From Argentina anserina (Eukaryota; Streptophyta; Magnoliopsida; Rosales; Rosaceae), in contig NC_065877.1 in the NCBI RefSeq assembly GCF_933775445.1, positions 8,866,001 to 8,930,000 on the forward strand: a stretch of 64,000 nt of DNA, written 5' to 3'. A program made the position numbers and the translations under genes. The notes below the pieces were generated by a model that ran no database searches, had not been told where the DNA came from, and saw only the letters and a list, made by a program, of their open reading frames with translations. This document shows, piece after piece, positions 21,688 to 34,030 of the stretch (the stretch's first letter is position 1; each line of letters starts with the position of its first letter).

Positions 21688-21767
21688 TCCCTCTCCCTAT
21701 TACTTGTGGCGTCCAAAATTCTCGCTCTTTAATTTTTCGTGGGTCAAAGAAAAACAAATCAGCGAAG

Positions 21768-21951
21768 ATGATCGAGGTGGTGCTGAACGACCGTCTGGGG
21801 AAGAAGGTGAAGGTGAAGTGCAACGAGGACGACACCATCGGCGACCTGAAGAAGCTGGTGGCCGCTCAGACCGGTACCCGTGCCGATAAGATCCGCATCC
21901 AGAAGTGGTACAACGTCTACAAGGACCACATCACTCTCCGCGACTACGAAG

Positions 21952-21987
<36 letters not shown>

Positions 21988-21989
21988 GA
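21768..21989 (+). CDS. UBL5: Ubiquitin-like protein 5 (Hub1)
   Basis: This is a single-exon 73-residue protein, the exact length of the family. It opens [18 protein letters not shown] and contains [26 protein letters not shown] and [20 protein letters not shown], ending in the two tyrosines and Asn (YYN) that mark UBL5/Hub1 instead of the diglycine of ubiquitin. It therefore binds partners non-covalently. In yeast and animals Hub1/UBL5 binds HIND motifs of spliceosomal proteins (such as Snu66) and tunes splice-site choice. The ATG at 21768 is chosen over an in-frame upstream ATG (21561) because the conserved protein starts here and a TATA box lies between. Codon use is GC-rich compared with surroundings. 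No disruption is visible. Confidence 0.97.
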
Positions 21990-21996
21990 ATATCAG

Positions 21997-23579
21997 GTCT
22001 CGACTCTCTGCAATTACATCTATTCTGATGCTCAATTTTATTATATTTGCTTGAATTTCGGCATATTTGGGGGTTTTTTGGTTGATTTGGGTTTTTTAGG
22101 GTTTGCTTGTATGACCTAATTTTCGGAGTTCGATAACTATAATTCTGAGAAATTATATCATGCTGAGTATTTAATAGTTGAGAAAAATGGCTATTGTTTT
22201 CATTTCATTGTCAATTAAGTACTAGTTTTTCGTTATGATTGCGCCACTTAGAAATTGGATTGTATGGGGATGATGTAGTTAAGCAGATGAGGTATATGGC
22301 GTGCATGGTGCATGTGTTGATTGGTTTTGTTGTCAATTTCAGCAATTACTAGTCTTAGTTTTAGTTGTGCCTGTGGGTGTGCATAGTGTATGCTATGTTT
22401 AATCTCATAAACCTTAATTATGATTTGTATGATTTTAACTCCCGAACACAGCCCGGTTCACTAGATAAGTTCCAGACTTGGTAGCATCCCGGCTAAGTAG
22501 ATAAGCTCTAGGCTTGGTAGCATTCCATCTAGTTTGTTTTTTTTATATATCATAGGGACTTGTAAACTCTGAGAAGAAGTCTAGTTTTGTTAATTCTAGG
22601 ATTGAGGGACTTGAACGAGAGTGTCCAGACTAGGACTGTGTTGTACATCCGCTACAACTTAAATGAAGGAAACTAGTTTCACCTTTTGGAATCAACTTTT
22701 TCTCTTAAAGACTTAGCTTGGATAAATGGAGTCTCACAAATCTTTGTGATATATTTGGCTGTCTGAATTATGTTGTAGAGCAGCGCTGGCTAGATCAATT
22801 GTTATGAGGCTTGTATCTAGTTACTTGCACAAATATTGTGTTATTTCTGCAGGTGTAATGTTAGTTGTGGCTTGTAGTGAATCTGATTATGGTAGATTGT
22901 TGAGGACTTTGTCATGTTTATAGTATTTTAAAACTTATCTGGGTCTCTAAATCAAGAGTGCAAGTCATTCCAATAGAAATTCATGTATGTAGCCATGTAG
23001 GTTAGTGAATCAACAAACCTCTGTATTATATTGAGATAAAATGTCTCCAATGCTCAAGCCATGTTCTTTCCAGCATGAGTTTCTAATACAAATTGGGACC
23101 AGCAGACCAGTACTTAGGCTGTGCCAGTCTTTATGATTATTATGTTGCCCAATACTCTAATAGGACTGTACAGGCAGTTGTGGTCTGGTATTTATGATTG
23201 TCATCTAAATCTGGGTAATAGATAGTACTTATGCCGTCTGCAACACCACTGTTTATGCTGGTTAGACTGCATTTTGATCTCTATCCTTTGAAGCAATGAT
23301 CAAGTGCTTCCTGAGACCAGCTACAGTAAACCAAAAGTCGATCATCTGACCAAGCAAGTTCTATCTTCGGTTCTTTTCACAATCTGATATATTTTAGCTT
23401 GCTATTTTTTTATTTTGTGAGTTCTTCAAACGAGAAAATGAACGGAATAAATGTATAGAGGTCGGGTGTTTTGTTTGCCTCAAGAGATTCTTTCATTGAA
23501 TTAATCATCATATCATCAATTTGCGTTTTTCTTTTTAATATAGTTTTAGAATATTAATGCAATTTTGTTGTCTTTTCAG
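21997..23579 (+). other. Probable 3' UTR intron of UBL5
   Basis: Eight bases after the stop, ATCAG|GTCTCG could be a donor. A strong polypyrimidine tract and acceptor (TTGTCTTTTCAG) ends at 23579, followed by AT-rich sequence resembling a 3' UTR to about 23790. An intron here would be 1,583 bp. The donor is a weak match, so this is an inference. I find no coding sequence in the span. Confidence 0.4.
22450..22530. repeat. Imperfect direct repeat of about 38 bp
   Basis: The phrase TAGATAAGYTCYAGRCTTGGTAGCATYCC occurs twice in a row with a few mismatches (about 22460-22490 and 22497-22528). It lies inside the putative UBL5 3' UTR intron. Confidence 0.7.
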
Positions 23580-23799
23580 GCATTATAACAATGCACTGGG
23601 TGTGGGACTGATGCTTAGTCTGTATAAGAGGTGGTGCTGTATGGATTGCTTTATCGTAGGATGGGCACAGATTGTCTGTATTTTCTGAAACTACTTCATA
23701 AGTGCTTTGATTTCTTATATAATTCAATCTGTACTCGATATGTTGGTTTACTGTATTCGGTGGAATAATGATACACAAGCAGTATATCTTCTATGACAT

Positions 23800-24663
23800 A
23801 ACTCACATAAGCAGTATGATTTGGGTGTGCTAGATGTATCTGTTCTCAGTTTTTTTTGTTTTTTTTTTGTGCGGTTGTTTTCAAGTTTTCTTAATTAAAA
23901 GAGATGATGCTATGATATCAAATTTTGAATTTTATTTTGAATTTTTTGATTTTAAAATATTAGTTTCAAATTATTCAAGCCGGTCCGAGTCTAGTTAGAG
24001 CTTTTTCAAGCCGAGTTGAGTTTGAACATGAAGGAAAAAAATCAAATTTTAACCCAGTTTGAACTCGATCGAATGAAAACGAGTTAAACATGAATAACTC
24101 AGTAATCGGCACGGCACATTTACCCCCCTACTCATATTTGGATGAATTGAAGGTACAAATTCCAAGTATTATGCAACTTCTAGTGGATTGCGAAACTTTA
24201 CTTTCGATGACCAGTTGCCCGTGTAACTGTCCAAGCCTGGTGACCCATCAGTCCAAAAAAAGAAGAAGCAAAAACAGGCTTGTTGATTCAGCAAACTAGG
24301 TTCAGTAGCTCTAGTTTCTATCCAACAAGTTTAGGATCGTAGTCTGACACCATTTTTTGGTGAGGGATTTGGCTTCTGTGCTATAAAACTTATCGTTAGG
24401 ATCTGCTTGAATTTGTATTACAGCCTATCACGTCATGTTCATTGAATCCGACGGCTGGAATGAAAAAATTGCACAGCCAAGTTTTACAAAATAATAGCAG
24501 ATACCTCTCGGATTTTTCTTTATCATAGTAGAAACTCCAGCTGGTTCATTACCAAAAAGAGACCCAAGCAAGAAAAAACAAAAAAACTAACTCATAAGAA
24601 TAAGAAGAGCCAACTCTTCTGGCTCAGTACACATGCAGCATGCTTAGGTGGATCATCAAAGTA
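23800..24663. other. AT-rich spacer, no gene seen
   Basis: Sequence between the UBL5 3' region and the hAT MITE. A short plus frame at 24090-24299 shows no recognised motif and I do not support it as a gene. Confidence 0.5.
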
Positions 24664-24671
24664 GCTAGTAC

Positions 24672-25139
24672 TAGGGGTGGGCATAAAAAACAGAAATCTT
24701 GATTCCGTTCCGATCCCGTCCCGAAATTCATAATAGTGGAATGAGACGTGAGACGAATAATTTATATCCCGCTTCGTCCCGTCTCGTCCCACTTTTAATG
24801 AAAACTTAAAAATTCTTATATATTTATATCAAAATGAAACTAATTTATGTTTTTAATTACTCCAAAATTATATCAACTCAAATAATAATGGTAAATTATA
24901 ATATTTTGAACATAATATGTATTTTTTGTTAAAATTTCATTATTGAATGTTACTTTGTTAATGAAAAAGTAAAAATATATGTTTTTATTTAACTTCATAG
25001 GAAGATGTGATTTGTCCCGTCCCGTCTCATCCGGGATTAATCCCGAATGTGATGCATTCTTAAAAACCTCAGTCCCGTCCCGATTCAAAAGGGTGGGATG
25101 AGCCCCGTCCCGTCTCATCCCGTCTCGTGCCCACCCCTA
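24672..25139. mobile_element. hAT MITE with TAGGGGTGGGCA ends
   Basis: A 468-bp element has perfect 12-bp terminal inverted repeats (TAGGGGTGGGCA ... TGCCCACCCCTA). Flanking 8-bp repeats GCTAGTAC (24664-24671) and ACTAGTAC (25140-25147) differ at one base. Many copies of CCCGTCCCG / CGTCTCGTCCC fill both arms around an AT-rich core. There is no coding capacity. The 8-bp duplication and TAGGG ends place it in the hAT superfamily. Confidence 0.88.
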
Positions 25140-25889
25140 ACTAGTACCCAAATCATGATTGGTTTTGACTAGAACATCATCAATCATATTCAATTCTCTA
25201 AAAATATGCACTAGCACCAATTGGTTTATTCGGATCAAATTTAAGATTATTTTCATATGGAAAGATTAAATCAAAATAGAAAAACGATTACATGGCAATT
25301 TTAAAGTTTTGTTTTTTTGACAACATTCAATTTTGGAGTTGCATATAGAGTCCTTTCAAAGTTTCAGTATACAGTATATTCCGCAGGGCATTCTTATGGT
25401 TGGTGTCCTCTGGCCCAGCCCAACATTCATTGGGATTGGGCTTTCTTCTGACAGAAATGTCTTATCCGGTTAAAAGTTAATACGACGTGTCGCTATCAGT
25501 GTAAGAGACTTGATGATGTCGGTCGCCAAAGAGGGAAGGTGGGGGACCACACCACGGGCCTGATAGTTCGGCCGTTTTGGAGCGTCATCAGAATCTGTGT
25601 CGTTTTTGGAAGAGACTTTGTTTGTTTGGGGGCAAAAGGACAAGAACAAGAGCAATGCCAGAAGAGAGAGAGAGGACCATATAACTAGAAGTTCCAGGAG
25701 AGTAAGAGTCTGGTTTGGTTGGCCCATGACGTCTGCCCCGGCCCTAAGCCTTTCCCTTTCCCATGCCTTCAAATTTGGCTCTCTCCCAACTAATTGATCT
25801 GTCTCTCTCTTATCTCCCTTTCCTTTCTTGTCTTTTGTCCCTAGATTCATTATTGATGTAGTTAATTCTTTTAGGATTGTGATTGCTGT

Positions 25890-26071
25890 TAGGGCTGGTC
25901 GTGATACGGTTACCGTTATTTTTGGTCTTGGCCATTTACGAACCGCTGCCGTTACCGTTCACTCGGTTACCGGAGAAGCGGCTGCCACCGTCGGAATTCG
26001 GTATTCAGTATGCCGGTTGACCAATTATGAGGATAGAAAGCAAGCACGACGACAGCACAACAACCCAGAGA

Positions 26072-26114
<43 letters not shown>

Positions 26115-26510
26115 AGGAATAATGAAATTCCAAATCAAGAAGTGTAGTTGTAAATTTGGATTCTTAAATCAATATAAAGAAGAAATGAAAAGACTTGGGA
26201 ACAAATGGAAGGAAAATTATGAGAGAATGGAGGAAGAAGCAATTGAAATGATGAAAGAAGTCGGACTATCAGAGACGGCGAGGAGACAAAGAAGAAAGAA
26301 AGAATGAAAGACTCAAATATATAGGATTTTTGACAAAAATACCTATAGCTGGTTCAGTATTGCCGAGCCATACGCTCTACCACTGCCAAGCCGAGCACCT
26401 AGCTCTGGTACGGTACCGGACCACCGGTTACCGCCATCGTCGGCGCCAACAACACTGGTTCGGCCGGTTTTCGGTGGTTCCGATAGGTTCGGCATTTTGG
26501 ACCACCCCTA
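25890..26510. mobile_element. hAT MITE with GGTTACCG-rich arms
   Basis: This 621-bp element starts TAGGGCTGGTC and ends GGACCACCCCTA (near-perfect inverted ends). It is flanked by ATTGCTGT (25882-25889) and ATTGTTGT (26511-26518), an 8-bp duplication with one mismatch. The arms are rich in CGGTTACCGG-type motifs, and the centre carries a (GA)n run at about 26080-26111. A small open frame after the (GA)n run (from 26122) encodes a Lys/Glu-rich peptide of no recognised family. Confidence 0.85.
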
Positions 26511-26518
26511 ATTGTTGT

Positions 26519-29500
26519 AGGTTCATATCCTATAGCGATCAAATTTCAATAATTGGAACATTGTACATTGACGATAGCTATTTATTACATAGAATTTGAG
26601 TTGGATATGACTATCACACGAAATGATGTAAATACAACGTAGACATTAGATCTGATACAAATTTTGAACACTAGACTGTGGTGTGATTTCCTGGACGTTG
26701 CGAACTAAATGAATTAGTATTCTATTCTTTTATTCAAGAATCAACACGTACATACCTTTCATTTCGGCCCGATTTAAATCCATCACTTGGGTTATCTATT
26801 TAGAAACATGTAAATCAAATTCAGTATCAAACCAAAAAGCTGCTGAACGTATTATGTTGCTAGGGTTTTCATTTTTAACAGTTGGTGTAAAAGTTGACTG
26901 GTGATATTAATACTTGCTAAACAACTGAGATTCTGAGAACGTATCAAATTATGATTTGAGTAGTTCATAACCAAAACTTCTGATGGGATGCATTGACATC
27001 AAATTTTGTATATGTGTTTTTGGAGTGAGTGTCAAACAACGACAAGCGTGCCCAGTAGACCAATTATACCGATATTGTCTCAATTTAACTACCTTATATG
27101 TGTTGGGTTTTAATCACAACGGTACAATTGAGATAATTCATACACTTATAAGCTATATTTTATTTGCCACTTTTCTGATGTGGATCTCTCTTCTCTAACG
27201 GCGAGCATTTTATCTCTTGCTAAAATGAAGAAAAAAAATAGAGAGGAAGAAAGTCCCCACATGCATGGTCACAAAATTTTTTATTCAGAATGTGCTGAAA
27301 GGAATCGAAAGCCACCAGAAAATAACTCGATCGTTGATCTTGAGATGGAAAAAAACACCGGTTAACAAGTTTTGTTTGATTATCTGGTAGATTCTGGAAT
27401 TCAGCACTTCTATATATGTGACTTACATGCCAATTAGTTAGTATCATGTTGAATTCAACCACTACGTATATATGTAGACAGCAAAAAATGCTGCTATAAT
27501 CAGGCACTTGGTATGAAATTTCATATAAAACTAATAATTAAAAGAGGTTTATATATACCTTTTTAAGTTGATGTGTCGAGTGATATATGTATGTTATAGC
27601 TACATATCGATCAGCACAAACGAGAAATTAGTATGAAGAAATGTATAAATTAGTGCAAAGTTCATAGAGATCTATAGAAGAAGATCGATTCTGTAGAAAT
27701 AGCTCGGCTTAATTACATGATTGTCGTAAGTTTTGTTTTACATTATTCGTATGCACTTTGCTTACACCATTGTTACCTTATTAGCTCGAGATTACTGAGG
27801 TAATTAACCGATTGCTAGCTATCGATCACTAGCCCACACCCTCTTGATAGAACGATGGTATCTTTTAACGACAAGATTTCGGTCTTGCATGTTTTTCCAA
27901 AAGACAACCCTGATTATGTACATATGCAACTGTTACAATTTGACAAGTTAAACCTCATGTTTCCATACCATAAGCTGTTACGTACCGTGAAGGATATCAC
28001 TTCTTGCATGACTTAAATCACTTAATCAATAATCATCCAGAGGGTTAAAGGTTTACAAGAGATCGGGGAAACCCTCCTCGACATATATAATCATCTGTTC
28101 GATCGAATATGACAAACTGGTATGAAGGAACATGGTGGTGGCAACTGGCAAGTCGCAATAACAAACCCTAAAGTGAGGGGTGACATATCACAGGGGCATG
28201 GGAGCTCTGAGAAACAGACAGTTCAGCGGTTCAGCTATTCAGTACTGTCATTCAATGTTATTGATGACGCACCTGTCCCCTTGAACAATGCCCTCTTTCC
28301 CGTTACTTGGATCTCTCAATACTCTAAATTCAAGACTCCCAAGTGGGGATTCAAAGAAGAACCAGCTGACACTTGCTTAACGTAGTCGTGAAGTCAAGTA
28401 ATCCCTAGGTGATGGTCGTCTCATCAGACACTCGATCATCTCATGGTCCGCGAGGTTGAGATAGTAAAGATTTTCCGAGTACGACATGCATGGGCAAGCA
28501 AGCAAAGACAGGGATCGAATAGGAAAATAATAAGCTAAGGTCTCTGTGAGTGAGTCAGTGAAGGAGATGAATAAGCAAGTGTGGTTGAATCCAATGTATG
28601 TTTGTTTAAGGGTTTCTAGGTCGAAACCATGCCATGTATGGTGGTGGTGGTGGTGCTATGGTGGAGTGGAAAGTGGGTTCTGAAAACAAAGTGACGACAC
28701 AAAGTCACAAACAATACTTTGGGAATGGTTTTTGTCTCCCTTTTCTCTCCTTCTCTAGCTGCTTTGACTGCTGGTTATTTGACTATTAGGGTTTTACCCT
28801 AACTTGGTGCTTATTTTGGCTATCGGGGGTGGCGAATAATTGAATACCCACTTGAAAATTTTGAATGAAGAGATGAATTCCCATTAAGGTATTGATTTGA
28901 TCGAATACTGTAATTGAAACTCAGTTCATTTTCACTCTACTTTCACATTGCAAAATAATGAATAGCGCGCTAATAACTGAAATTTACAGTCCAGTTGCTT
29001 ATGGTTATTAATCTTTCATGTAATCTGAGGCCCTCAGGGTGTTTGAAATGTTAAATAACTTAAATTAGATCCATTTATAAGTCATGAAACTCATGATATA
29101 CGTTAAGGTTCTCAAAGGGACTCTAAGAAGGTAAACTCATATCGATCACAATCATCACATGATGCAACCAATTAAGGATCGGGGCCATCAATAATCGTTG
29201 TCCGAGACTCTAAGATGCCTTAATTTTCTGTCGGTGCCAAGGCATTAAACAATTAAAGTGAAGCATCATTCCAGATATCAAATGCTTCCTGCATATTTTA
29301 CTTGACAATTATCAAACTGATGTATTTTCTTAATCCAATCAAGGATACTGGTATGTATTTAGCTAGTGTTACTAAACTTGCAAGTTTGAAAGAAATATAA
29401 ATACAGTTTTAGTAATATGAAAATACAGTGTAGCGGTTGTTGGTTTTGGGTCTACCAAAGACTTATCCATCTGGGGTTACTTGTGTCTGGTCCTAGCTAG

Positions 29501-30590
29501 CTAGTATATTAATTAGAGAGAAAACGACTGAATTGATCATATTATAGAACTAACCCACCCAGTTTCTCATGTTGGCTATAAAAGATTACCGTAAAGACAT
29601 GACATCATGAGAAATTGAAACAACTGCATCGATCAAACCTTTACCAGATGGAATATTGTATTCCTTTTCTCTTCCAGGTGCTGCGTAGGATCCAAGAATC
29701 CCCAGATGTAAGAAAATTACAGACCAAGTTGCTTTGCTTGTTTCTTATTTCTTTGACCGCGTTGCTTTAAGCATCTATCTCTTCCCTCACAACCTCAGCA
29801 AGTCCGTTAAATTAGTTTCCCTGTTTATTCAACAAACATTTTGTTCTCAAACCATAGTTGCATGATTCTTTAAACGTACGTGCATTAACGACTGAGAAAT
29901 ATAGAGATTTTAGAATGAATTATTATAATTAAGCTCGCTTTGAAAAAGAATACCTTGAAGTCTTGAACAAGCCGGTATAAAAGCTACTCAATACTGAAAC
30001 TGTGCACCTGAAACTCCTTCCAGAATATGATCTTATCATCAATAAGATCAAATTATCATAATATTCAAACTATGTCACTAAGAATTTCCTAATTTTCTCT
30101 CGCGTTCATAGAATGGTGTGTGCGGAGAGTGGTTACTCAAGGTTTGAAGTGGACGGAGACTCCAAACGTTTTATAAATGCCGTTAATGGAGTTATTCACC
30201 ACTGTGGATACTTCTCAAGATCATTACAAATATCATGTCTTTAGTCGATCAGGTCATATTCTTAAGGACATTTTTATAAACGGTACACGAAGTAAGGCTC
30301 ACTATTAATTTTAGTACATCAAATTCTAAAATATGGATATTAGTACACAAAATTACCAACTCTGCTCACCATTTGTACACCACGTTGATAGCAGTGTTAA
30401 CTTGACGTAATTAATTCACTGATTAAGGCTATTTTAGTACTTAGATTTTCATTTCTCTTTCTCTCTTGCCACAATCTTAATGACAAATACTCCACATCCA
30501 AAATGACATTCATTAAACCTAACCATTTATAATCCTTACCCAAACCTTAATTCTAATATTAACCACATTCCCACACTGATAAGCACCACA
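26519..30590. other. 4-kb spacer without a supported gene
   Basis: Mostly AT-rich, with no splice-consistent coding pattern. One plus-strand frame at 28122-28385 (87 codons, starting MKEHGGGNWQVAITNPK) is in locally higher-GC sequence and could be an exon or part of a non-coding transcript, but it shows no known motif. Nothing else recognisable was found. Confidence 0.45.
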
Positions 30591-30601
30591 ACCCATACGT
30601 C

Positions 30602-30802
30602 TATGACGCCGGGCTAGGAAGCTAACAGACAGGTAGGTCACAGATCTCACATCACCCGCGGGAGAGTGAAAGCTGTACTTATACGAGTAGGGTCAACATC
30701 CCATTATAAGACGTATTTTGAGGTGCTACCACAAGAGAAAAATCATGCGGGCCAGTGGGCCCAAAATAGACAATATCTCAGCTTTGTGGACTGGCTGTTA
30801 CA
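30602..30802 (+). repeat. Left terminal repeat of TRIM
   Basis: 201 bp, containing GCTAGGAAGCTA, a CACATCRCC...GGGAGAGT core and TGCTACC...CAAGAG, all shared in order with the right repeat but with many substitutions. Confidence 0.8.
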
Positions 30803-31240
30803 TATGGTATCTATTTCTGGTTAGAAACCATAGATCACATTACTTCCACCTGCAAGGCCTTCAGACAGACAAATACAGATTAGGGGATCTGCCTAGTGGA
30901 TTCGGGTTATTCCACTCAGATGCTAAAGTCAAAAAAGGAGTTTAAATTTATTGTAATCAGCTGAAGGTATCACCATTGAGCTCTCTTCGATGTGAGACTG
31001 AAGCCCTTCTCATGTGCTATTTTTTAGTCTTCTTTCCCTTACTTGTTGTACCATTTTGACCCATTCTCTAGCCCATACCATTTGTCGGGCTGAAGTTGGG
31101 CAGTATCATGTTGCGCCTGGGCTGCAAAGGGTGGACCCAGATGGCCCAATATCAGTCTTATTGCTACTGTCAACAGTATCAAAGCATGTCTGCGAACGTA
31201 AGTGTGCGACGAGGATGTCGGCCCCTTAAGGGGGGTGAAT

Positions 31241-31445
31241 TGTAACGCATGGCTAGGAAGCTAGCAAACAAGTAGGTCAGGATCCCACATCGCCGGTGGG
31301 AGAGTACGTGGAAGCTGTGCTTATATGAGCAAGTTCAGCTTCTCATATTGAGACGTGTTTTAGGGTGCTACCTCAAGAGCAAAACCGTGCAGATTTGTGG
31401 ACCCAAAGAGGGCAATATCCCAGTTATGTGGACTGGGCTATTACA
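31241..31445 (+). repeat. Right terminal repeat of TRIM
   Basis: 205 bp, with canonical TG...CA boundaries (TGTAACG ... TTACA), better preserved at its ends than the left copy. Confidence 0.8.
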
Positions 31446-32637
31446 ACGCCCCTTACCAACTGTTGTTTCACTCAGAGGAGTCAGTGATGATGGTGGCAAT
31501 TTTGGTGGCGGAGTAGAAGTGGCGTTCATAGCGTACATCGTCCTCAATTTCTTGTTGGGCCCAGCGGTGAGGACTGGTCATGGCAGGGGGTGATGTTGAT
31601 AATTGGAGGTGTAGGAAGAGATCTAGTAGAAGGCAATGATTATGAAGTGGGAGGGGTGTGAAGTGTATTAATTGAGTGGATAAGGTTCTAGCATCAATGG
31701 TTGTGTTTGGTACAGCTGAGCTTATAAAAAAAGCTGGCTTATGCTGATTTTTGAAAATAAGTGGCTGATAAGTAAAGTAGCTGAGTGTTTGGTAAACTGA
31801 CTTTTATAAGTGGCTGTTAGTGGCAGAAACAGTGATAAAACGTTTGGTAAACTCAAGCTGACTTATACTTTTCATTTGGCAAATGACCAATTTAGACATT
31901 TTAAAAATTTTACATGAATTGTTTGGTGATATAACGTTTTCAAGTATATTATTTATGTATCATTTTTTCTTAACTTTTAAAACTTAAATGACATTATAAT
32001 TACTATGCGACATTTGAAAATAAACATAAACATATTGGACAAGTAAGTACAAGTAGTTTATTCATGATATTGATTCAATACATCTATTTGAATATGAATA
32101 TGTACAATGAATCTTCTCATTAATATCCAGTTTTTCTGATCATAGTAAAAAACCAACAATACCCTTGAAAATTTGCCAAGATGACACCTCAGATGTTTCA
32201 TCATCTCTTTACTCTCTACTGTGGTCTGTGGATGAGCCTTTCTCAGTTATCAGGAAGCCAGGAAAGAATCTGCGTATACCTGGCTCCCAAGTTATCAGAG
32301 AAAACATGATCTCCAAGTAACTCATTTCCCAAACTTTAGTCATAGATCTAAACAAAAATTTAAAAGTCGTGCGTATTCAATTAAGAGTCCATATGTTCAA
32401 CCAACAAGGTAATCACAGGTCTAGTAATCATTAGTTCACTGCAGAAAAGATGAAGCCATAATAGAGCAAATGGATCATCAATCAGAGATTAATTATAGGC
32501 TGAAGTCGTATTACAAAATTACACCAGACTCATCTATTCTCTGTGAAATTCGTGTATAAAACTCCAATAGCTGACAAGGAAAGCCCTTGTACTGGCAGAA
32601 TTGAACACCAACTAATGAGTAATAGATGTACTACAGT

Positions 32638-33033
32638 TTAATTCCTATCATTATCACTGTTATCAAAGGCATTCTCATCCGAATCAGACCTAGTAGCAAA
32701 GTTGATGTTTTCATTTTCACCTGTGTTATTCTCTGAGCTTTCCCCATCTGATTTTAGAAGATGTTTCAAGTCATCTAGGATGTAAGGTTCCGTTAGTTTC
32801 CAGAAAAGTGCAGCATTACTTCCCAGGAAACCTATCCAAAACACTCTCCCCTTCCTCTTCACCTTGCACTCCACAGAGCTTGCCTTCAAGGTTTTGACAA
32901 TCTTCTGAACACCTTCCTCACCTCCCTTTATCTTTAGCAATATGTCTCCCAATTCAGTCCTGTAGCCCCCATACATATACCAGTAAGCAAGAACGCAAGG
33001 CGACAACCATCGGTGGACTAGCTTGGGAATCAT
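32638..33033 (-). pseudogene. Captured exon of unidentified plant gene
   Basis: A 131-codon frame has clear protein-like composition: GYRTELGDILLKIKGGEEGV, VECKVKRKGRVFWIGFLGSN and LTEPYILDDLKHLL. An acidic, Asn/Asp/Ser-rich tail runs to the stop. I do not recognise the family. It looks like the last exon of a gene, and it lies in the same orientation as the other captured pieces. Confidence 0.45.
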
Positions 33034-33129
33034 TTGGCGGCCATTAGGCCAAAACTGTGAACCAATTATCTAGCACTATAAAGATCAGGATTTCAATTAC
33101 TCCAAAGCTCTTAGGAGGAACTCTTAATT

Positions 33130-33480
33130 ATATAGACAACGAGATACCAAGGACAGAAGGAATTGATTGCAAACACTAATACATGAAAATCCATAGTGTC
33201 TCCCCTCACCAAGGACAGAAGGAATTTTTGGCAGAGGATGCCACCTATCAGCCTCAGGATCATAAGCAACCCACTGGAGCCATCAGTCAGAACAAACAAC
33301 CAGTTGTCACACAATCCCTCCCTGGCTTTATAGTTGGCATAGTCTGAACTACGGAAAAAATCTCGCCATGTCTTTGAAACAGTCTCAACCAGTCCATGAT
33401 ATCCATGAGATAGCTTTGCCAGACATCTCAATGCCAAGTTGTCAGGCAACCCAGGAATGATAGCTTTATGCAGAGATCCC
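33130..33480 (-). pseudogene. Captured fragment of an F-box/kelch-repeat gene
   Basis: After an acceptor-like TATAG, the minus strand encodes IPGLPDNLALRCLAKLSHGY, VSKTWRDFFRSSDYANYK and NWLFVLTD, the F-box and the start of the first kelch repeat. A frameshift after DGSS moves the remaining WVAYDPEADRWHPLPKIP codons into another frame (33255-33215). F-box/kelch proteins recruit targets to SCF ubiquitin ligases. Only the N-terminal region is present, and the frameshift makes it non-functional. Confidence 0.72.
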
Positions 33481-33957
33481 CTATAAACCCAAGATCAAAA
33501 ATTTAAACCCAACCCACATACTTGAAACCAATTATGGTGTAAATTATATGCATATAGATAACATAAAGTCTAAGAATAAAAGCAATAATCACCACATAAA
33601 CAAAGCTAGACATGATAATTTGCATCAGCATAGACAGTTACTTAAAGACATAAACTTTCTTACATGAATCAATATATGGAGGAAATGATTTCCTTTATGA
33701 ATCTAATATGTCTCCTTCAGAATTGAAAAAGTTAACCCCAAAATGAAAGAGCATAGCTTTCACCAAAATAAGATGAATGACCTGCAATTAAATTCAGTTT
33801 CAAATAAACATAATGATATGAAGGATGAGTCAAGTTACTCAAGTATACATAAGAAGAAATTGAAAAGGAATACAGGGGGGAATACAAACCTGATACAGAA
33901 ATGGAAGCTAGTTGTGGTTGCGTTAGGGGATTTGATGTTAGAGGCCTCTGGAACCTA

Positions 33958-34030
33958 CCTTCAACTGGGTGGTGGAAATGAAGACCAGGCCTATTGGTTT
34001 GGCTTTTTCAGCAGCCTTGAGAGCTCAAGC
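33958..34030 (-). pseudogene. Short coding-like exon inside TIR element
   Basis: Read on the minus strand, codons for ALKAAEKAKPIGLVFISTTQ run to a donor-like AAG|GTAGGT. The amino-acid pattern looks like real protein, but the source gene is not recognised. It could belong with the unidentified downstream exon. Confidence 0.35.

Larger units (their letters stand above)
30602..31445 (+). mobile_element. TRIM-like miniature LTR retroelement
   Basis: Two direct repeats of about 200 bp (30602-30802 and 31241-31445) flank a 438-bp interior. The repeats start TATGACGC / TGTAACGC and end CTGTTACA / CTATTACA. After the left repeat, TGGTATCTATTTCTGG resembles an initiator-Met tRNA primer site. Before the right repeat, AAGGGGGGTGAAT is a good polypurine tract. 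Flanks ACGTC (30597-30601) and ACGCC (31446-31450) form a 5-bp duplication with one mismatch. It encodes no protein. The architecture is that of a terminal-repeat retrotransposon in miniature. Confidence 0.8.

Noticed and set aside
26122..26307. Lys/Glu-rich frame after a (GA)n run
   Set aside because: It lies inside a hAT MITE and is driven by purine-rich composition; no conserved motif.
28170..28230. Resemblance to a miR398-type precursor
   Set aside because: Only a few bases match around GGGGTGACAT and CACAGG; no convincing mature sequence or hairpin.
28122..28385. 87-codon frame in spacer
   Set aside because: No motif, no flanking splice-consistent exons; listed only as part of the spacer.
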